Origin: CAYWVR01 sp964461715 | Lineage (GTDB): Bacteria; Planctomycetota; Phycisphaerae; FEN-1346 | DNA length: 64,000 bases | Assembly (NCBI GenBank): GCA_964461715.1 | Contig: CAYWVR010000017.1 | Coordinates: forward strand, 7,464 to 71,463 | Reading direction: 5' to 3' | In this document: in pieces, positions 60,395-64,000 of the stretch | Layout of the letters: each line of letters starts with the position of its first letter | How positions within the stretch are numbered: position 1 is the first letter of the stretch | The notes under the pieces: generated by a model | Databases searched by the model: none | Told to the model about the DNA's origin: nothing | Seen by the model: only the letters and a program-made list of their open reading frames with translations | Program-made: the position numbers and the translations under genes

Positions 60395-61099
60395 ATGACG
60401 GACGAACATGACAAGCCCACGGTGAGCCCGGAGGACCTGGAAGCCGGGGCGTACTTCGGTGGCCCGGGCGGGGCCAGTGACTGGATCGAGATCGGCCGCA
60501 GGCGGATGCGGCACCAGATCGAGCGGTACATCAAGGCCATCCGCCAGCGGTCAGGCGGGCGCTACGAGCATGTCTGGCCCCTCGACACCGAGGGCGCGTT
60601 TCGCATGCTGGCCGGGCTGGGCTACCAGGCCAACCGCAAGCATTACGACTATTGCATCCGACACGGGCACATGGAAGCGCCCGCCAAGGAGGGCAACCGG
60701 CTGCTGTGGAACGTCGATGACGTGATCGACTTCGGCATGCAGCTCGAGCGGATGCGGTACTGGCTGCCCGGTCGCCACGACGAGAAGAAGACCATCTTCG
60801 AACGCCAGGCCGAGGTCGAGGCCACCGGCAAGCGGTGGGACCTGGACGACAAGGCCCGCCAGTTGGTGGACGGCCTGGACGCCGACGCCGTGATGGACCT
60901 GCTGGCCGAGACGGACGACGACGCCCTGCGCGCCGCGACCAGCGACTACCTGGCCATCCGCCTGTACGAGCGCGGCCAGGCGATGGACGAGGTGTCCGAG
61001 GCGCTGCTCGCCCAGATCGTCGAGGACACCGACGCCGCCCAGCGCAAGGCCCTCGTGACGGCCATGCGGAAGCACTTCAACAAGCAGAGCAAGGGGTAA
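60395..61099 (+). CDS. Phage-like helix-turn-helix protein of unknown function (234 aa)
   Basis: ATG 60395 follows AAGGAG by eight bases. The product contains an excisionase/MerR-like segment (MLAGLGYQANRKHYDYCIRHG, then NRLLWNVDDVIDF) at about 70-115, suggesting DNA binding. An acidic helical C-terminus (VDGLDADAVMDLLAETDDDA) and a basic end (MRKHFNKQSKG) follow. I cannot name a family. It is followed after five bases by a prohead-protease-like gene, so it may be a small terminase-like or regulatory protein of a prophage remnant. Confidence 0.55.
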   Translation: MTDEHDKPTVSPEDLEAGAYFGGPGGASDWIEIGRRRMRHQIERYIKAIRQRSGGRYEHVWPLDTEGAFRMLAGLGYQANRKHYDYCIRHGHMEAPAKEGNRLLWNVDDVIDFGMQLERMRYWLPGRHDEKKTIFERQAEVEATGKRWDLDDKARQLVDGLDADAVMDLLAETDDDALRAATSDYLAIRLYERGQAMDEVSEALLAQIVEDTDAAQRKALVTAMRKHFNKQSKG

Positions 61100-61104
61100 C
61101 GATC

Positions 61105-61656
61105 ATGGATGATGTGCAGGTCATGGATGACCTTCTGCTTGAAGCCGCCGTGGACATGGGCAAGCTGCCCCGCGTGAGCATCCTCGCCTACACCGGCGGC
61201 ATCATGAAGGTGCCCGGTTGGGGCAACATCGTCATCGACTTGTCGAACCTCGACGCCTCCGGCGGCGTGGCGATCCTGAGCGATCACGACAGCACCCGCC
61301 GGGGTGTCGTGGGCCACGGCAGCGCCGAGGTGCGGGACCACCGCTTGGTCGTGAGCGGCTCGATCAGCGCGACCAGCCAGGCGGCGAGGGAGATCGTCTC
61401 GTCAAGCAAGAAAGGTTTTCCCTGGGGTGCCAGCGTCGGCGTCGAGGTGATCGAGCGCCGCCATGTACGGGCCGGGGAAACCATTCACATCAACGGCAAA
61501 ACCATCAAGGCCCCGGCGGGCGGGCTGACGCTCGTGACGCAGGGCCGACTTCGTGAAGTGAGCATCGTAGGCATCGGCTGCGATGGAGACACGGTGGTGT
61601 CCATCGCGTCCTCTTCGTCGACGCGGCGGAGCTGGGTGCTGCGCCCGGACGGGTGA
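61105..61656 (+). CDS. Phage prohead-protease-like protein (183 aa)
   Basis: ATG 61105 is six bases after the preceding stop with AAGGGG upstream. The sequence resembles HK97-type capsid maturation proteases (peptidase U35-like): ILAYTGGIMKVPGWG near the N-terminus, ILSDHDSTRRGVVGHG with a candidate catalytic His, SGSISATSQAAREIVSS, and GASVGVEVIERR. The usual C-terminal extension, scaffold or fused capsid is missing; the reading frame ends after a Ser/Arg-rich tail, and no portal, capsid or terminase large-subunit gene is present. It is therefore likely a prophage remnant. Family assignment is by pattern only. Confidence 0.55.
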   Translation: MDDVQVMDDLLLEAAVDMGKLPRVSILAYTGGIMKVPGWGNIVIDLSNLDASGGVAILSDHDSTRRGVVGHGSAEVRDHRLVVSGSISATSQAAREIVSSSKKGFPWGASVGVEVIERRHVRAGETIHINGKTIKAPAGGLTLVTQGRLREVSIVGIGCDGDTVVSIASSSSTRRSWVLRPDG

Positions 61657-61901
61657 CCCTCGTGCCTGCCGCATGCCTGGCGGAGATCGATGTCTCCACG
61701 CACGCCATCTCGCTGGCCGTCGTGGCCGAGGCCATCGGGCGCCTCGCCATCGAGGTCACGGGGCAGGATATGGCGTTTGCGCTCCTGGCCGCCCAAACCG
61801 CGTCCCTCGACGAGGCCGATCGCCTCACCCCTGAAGCCGAAGCCGCCGTGGCCCTTGCGGTTGAGGGCCTCCGGGCGTATGCTGCGCGGCAGGGCGAGTA
61901 G
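61653..61901 (+). CDS. Small hypothetical protein (82 aa)
   Basis: GTG 61653 overlaps the TGA of the protease-like gene (GTGA). The 82-residue product (VVAEAIGRLAIEV, ALLAAQTASLDEADRLTPEAEAAVALAVEGLRAY) is Ala-rich and helical with no signal or membrane segment. It ends 22 bases before the kinase start. It is supported by coupling and codon pattern, not by a recognised family. Confidence 0.5.
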   Translation: MTLVPAACLAEIDVSTHAISLAVVAEAIGRLAIEVTGQDMAFALLAAQTASLDEADRLTPEAEAAVALAVEGLRAYAARQGE

Positions 61902-61923
61902 CCGGTGGGCTCCAGGAGAGGCC

Positions 61924-63318
61924 ATGCGCGGTGTGGCCGCAAATCAGAAGACGGACCTCACGCTCACGGAGCGGGTTCTGTTTGAGCGGATGGGATGGTT
62001 CGTCGAGGTCCGCTGGGCCGCGGGCGTGGTGGCCCTGGTGTTCCTGGCGGTGGGTTGGTACCTGTTTGACGTGCGGTTTGCCGCGGCGGGGGCCGTGGGC
62101 GTCGTTCTGGGCCTCTTCACGTACAACGCCTTCTTCTCGCTGGCCGCCAGGTCGCTCTACGCGAGCGGCCGCGTCAGCCGCCGGTGGGTCCGGGGCCTTG
62201 CCCACGCCCAGATCGTGTGCGACCTGGTGTCGGTGGCGGCGCTGGTCCACTACATCGGCGGCGTCGAGAACCACTTCATCCTCCTCTTCATCTTTCCGAT
62301 GATTGTCGCCAGCGAGTTCTTTTCGCAGCCCGTCGCCTACGGCTACGCGACGTTCGCCGCGGTCCTCGTGAACGTCATCGGGTGGGGCGAGTATTTCTTC
62401 CACGAGACGTGGCACCACCCGCTCCAGGTCCTCGCGGATCCCGGGTCGTCTTCGCTCGATCCGCTCGTCGCGCCGGGGGCGGCCCATCATTGGGTCTTCG
62501 TCCTTCAGGTCTGCTTCGTGGTGACGTTCGCGTGCTACGCGGCGGTGTTCGTGGCCTCGAGCATCGCGACGCGGCTCCGGACGCGGGAGGAGGAACTGGA
62601 GGCGGCGTACCACGAGCTTCGGGGCCTGGAGCTCGTCAAGAGCCAGTTCATGCGAAAGACCAGCCACGAGCTGCGGGCCCCCGTGGGGGCCCTCCAGAGC
62701 CTCCTCAAGGCCGCCCTCCAGAAGGCGCCGGAGGGTGCCGAGGGACGCGACCTTGTGGCCCGGGCCGTCCACCGGACCGAGCGCATGCTTGACCTGATCG
62801 ACGACCTTCTCCGCTACAGCCGCCTCCGCACGGCCGCCGCCGAGCAGCGGTTCGAGCCGGTGGAGATGGCGGAGATCGTCCGAAGCGCCGCCGAGCTCCT
62901 GCGGCCCCGGGCCGAGGACAAGGGAGTGGCCCTGGACGTGCGGGCCGAGGCCGCCACGGTCCACGGGGCCCGCGACAGCCTTGTGGACCTCGTCACGAAC
63001 CTCGTCTCCAACGCCATTCGCTACACGCCCACGGGTGGCTCGGTGACCGTCGAGGCCCGCGATGGTGACGACGGCGCCCGCCTCATCGTCGCCGACACCG
63101 GCATAGGCATCTCGGAGGACGAGCTGCCACACATCTTCGAGGAGTTCTACCGCGGCAAGGAGGCCAAGAAGACGTACGCCCACGGGACGGGCCTCGGCAT
63201 GGCCATCATCCAGCGGGTCGTCGAGATGCACGGCGGCCGCATCGACGTCGCGAGCACCGTTGGCCAGGGCACCCGCTTCGCCGTCACCTTTCCACGGCCC
63301 GGCACCGGCGGTGGTTGA
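61924..63318 (+). CDS. Six-TM sensor histidine kinase, RegB-like (464 aa)
   Basis: ATG 61924 with AGGAGAGG upstream is the start; the longer open frame to 61690 is not. Six hydrophobic helices span about 20-225. The fourth is preceded by YIGGVENHFILLFIFPM, close to the GGxxNPF motif of the redox sensor RegB/PrrB. The HisKA domain carries H248 in RKTSHELRAPVGAL. The ATPase domain has N-box NLVSNAIRYTPTG, G1 VADTGIGIS and G2 HGTGLGMAIIQRV. No RegB-type redox Cys is seen in the linker. No response regulator is adjacent, so it is an orphan kinase. It may monitor respiration or quinone state. Confidence 0.85.
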   Translation: MRGVAANQKTDLTLTERVLFERMGWFVEVRWAAGVVALVFLAVGWYLFDVRFAAAGAVGVVLGLFTYNAFFSLAARSLYASGRVSRRWVRGLAHAQIVCDLVSVAALVHYIGGVENHFILLFIFPMIVASEFFSQPVAYGYATFAAVLVNVIGWGEYFFHETWHHPLQVLADPGSSSLDPLVAPGAAHHWVFVLQVCFVVTFACYAAVFVASSIATRLRTREEELEAAYHELRGLELVKSQFMRKTSHELRAPVGALQSLLKAALQKAPEGAEGRDLVARAVHRTERMLDLIDDLLRYSRLRTAAAEQRFEPVEMAEIVRSAAELLRPRAEDKGVALDVRAEAATVHGARDSLVDLVTNLVSNAIRYTPTGGSVTVEARDGDDGARLIVADTGIGISEDELPHIFEEFYRGKEAKKTYAHGTGLGMAIIQRVVEMHGGRIDVASTVGQGTRFAVTFPRPGTGGG

Positions 63319-63324
63319 CCGGCT

Positions 63325-63717
63325 CTACGACCGCGTGCCGAAGTAGAACGTGACGGTGGCGGCAAGGACCGGGGGGATGGCGGGGTCCAGGCCGGCGGCC
63401 GTGCCGCGCAGGTAGAGTCTTACCAGGACCGCCGTCACCGTGAGGTCCGCCAGGCCCTTCGCATGGACGAGCACGCTGCCCAGCGGGCTTGCGGCCAGCG
63501 GCGTGAAGACCTTCCCGACCAGGTGCCCCGCCACGAGGCCCGCCAGGATCACGAAGAACTCGAAGTAGTGCCGCGTCGTCGCCAGCTCCGTGCGCCACGC
63601 CAGCACAAGGCCCATTGCCAGGAAGCCCAGCACGAGGACCCGCCGGATGACCCCCGCCGGCAGCCGGAGCGGCTGCTCCCGCCGCGCGGCCGAGTCGTAG
63701 ACACGGTCCGAGAGCAT
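63325..63717 (-). CDS. Small integral membrane protein (130 aa)
   Basis: The 130-aa product has about four hydrophobic segments (VLVLGFLAMGLVLAW, FFVILAGLVAGHLVGKVF, LTVTAVLVRLYLRG, IPPVLAATVTFYF) and a short basic N-terminus. I see no family motif. It is convergent with the kinase gene, six bases apart. The ATG at 63717 has no good ribosome site. Confidence 0.6.
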   Translation of the reverse strand: MLSDRVYDSAARREQPLRLPAGVIRRVLVLGFLAMGLVLAWRTELATTRHYFEFFVILAGLVAGHLVGKVFTPLAASPLGSVLVHAKGLADLTVTAVLVRLYLRGTAAGLDPAIPPVLAATVTFYFGTRS

Positions 63718-63842
63718 GGTCGCTTGGGTGGCCTATGGTCGGCCTTTCCTCCGGAGAGGCCCGGACGGGCCCCATGATCGCCCGCGCGTGAGCCCGTGTC
63801 AAAGGTCTCGGCCTGGGGATTTGCGTCCCCGGCGCGTTCCCC

Positions 63843-63870
63843 TTGTTTTGCCCGGCACGCTTGGTATACT
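63843..63870 (+). promoter_or_regulatory. Promoter upstream of the SRP RNA
   Basis: TTGTTT (63843-63848), 16 bases, TATACT (63865-63870). Transcription would start near 63,877, about 70 bases before the conserved SRP domain, so the RNA may carry a 5' extension. Confidence 0.55.
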
Positions 63871-63944
63871 GACACGGTGCACTCGTTGCTCTCGGCGGCA
63901 CGGGATTTGCAGCCGCCGGGGCGTGCTCTTTGCTTTGGGAAAAT

Positions 63945-64000
63945 GGGGCCGTGCTAGGCGGGGCGTTAGCGGTGCCCTGTACCTGCAACCCGCTACAGCA
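63945..64000 (+). ncRNA. ffs: Signal recognition particle RNA (4.5S), cut off by the window edge
   Basis: GGGGCCGTGCTAGGCGGGG followed by GTTAGCGGTGCCCTGTACCT and the GCAACCCGCTA stretch matches the conserved helix 8 and flanking region of bacterial SRP RNA. The SRP RNA pairs with Ffh to target membrane proteins. The 3' half lies beyond position 64,000. The 5' end is uncertain: the conserved core begins near 63,945, but the nearest promoter would start about 68 bases earlier, which would give a long-type RNA. Confidence 0.85.

Overview
The window is a GC-rich (roughly two-thirds G+C) bacterial chromosome segment that looks like Planctomycetota (Phycisphaerae-like). The reasons are three secreted proteins with PEP-CTERM sorting tails, very large exported beta-propeller, glycosidase and polysaccharide-lyase-like proteins, a DUF4954 protein, a sugar-sensing and uptake lifestyle, and sigma70-type promoters (TTGxxx-N16-18-TAxxxT) with GGAGG-type ribosome sites. 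No rRNA or tRNA gene is visible. A 10-N gap behind a C homopolymer (59,875-59,904) shows the sequence is an assembled scaffold, so linkage across it is not proven.

Layout. 1-2.4 kb: a broken URO-D/MetE-like gene, a small PEP-CTERM protein with its own promoter and terminator, and a 51-aa gene on the minus strand. 2.36-9.4 kb: a tightly coupled plus-strand operon (27-aa leader ORF, GH123-like exported protein, 1,227-aa PQQ-propeller/Rossmann/malectin fusion, membrane-anchored 375-aa protein). 9.6-12.7 kb: nagB and a DUF4954 left-handed beta-helix protein. 12.7-16.6 kb: two divergent lipoproteins and a second PEP-CTERM protein. 16.6-18.7 kb: a 600-bp spacer with helically phased G6/C6 tracts, a GH130 phosphorylase and a GH29 fucosidase remnant. 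18.7-22.5 kb: a mechanosensitive channel, azoreductase, a YkgJ-type cysteine-cluster protein and a geranylgeranyl-reductase-like flavoprotein.

22.5-30.3 kb is the most coherent module: secreted VIT-VWA protein, secreted DUF4139-like protein, secreted VWA protein, then an OmpR-type regulator and a two-TM histidine kinase, all co-directional. I read it as a surface VWA system with its own sensor. A third VIT-VWA protein (1,312 aa, with an STN-like domain) is at 47.4-51.3 kb.

30.5-58.3 kb is a carbohydrate-catabolism region. It has exported GH5-like, GH123/DUF4091-like and GH39/GH-A-like proteins, two heparinase-like polysaccharide-lyase candidates, an enolase-superfamily sugar-acid dehydratase, a split altronate dehydratase-like pair (UxaA), and a sugar ABC importer (anchored binding protein plus two permeases, no ATPase here) whose operon ends in a radical-SAM gene. 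Together with nagB, GH130 and the GH29 remnant this suggests use of uronate- and amino-sugar-containing polysaccharides.

58.3-64 kb is patchier: a truncated Fe-S hydrogenase/sulfite-reductase-like subunit behind a palindromic control region, a third PEP-CTERM gene of visibly lower GC, the gap, a phage-like pair (DNA-binding protein, prohead-protease-like protein), a six-TM histidine kinase resembling RegB, a small membrane protein, and finally the SRP RNA gene running off the right edge. REP-like palindromes sit at 30.3 and 42.3 kb. At least three genes (URO-D, fucosidase, hydrogenase subunit) are internally deleted or frameshifted.
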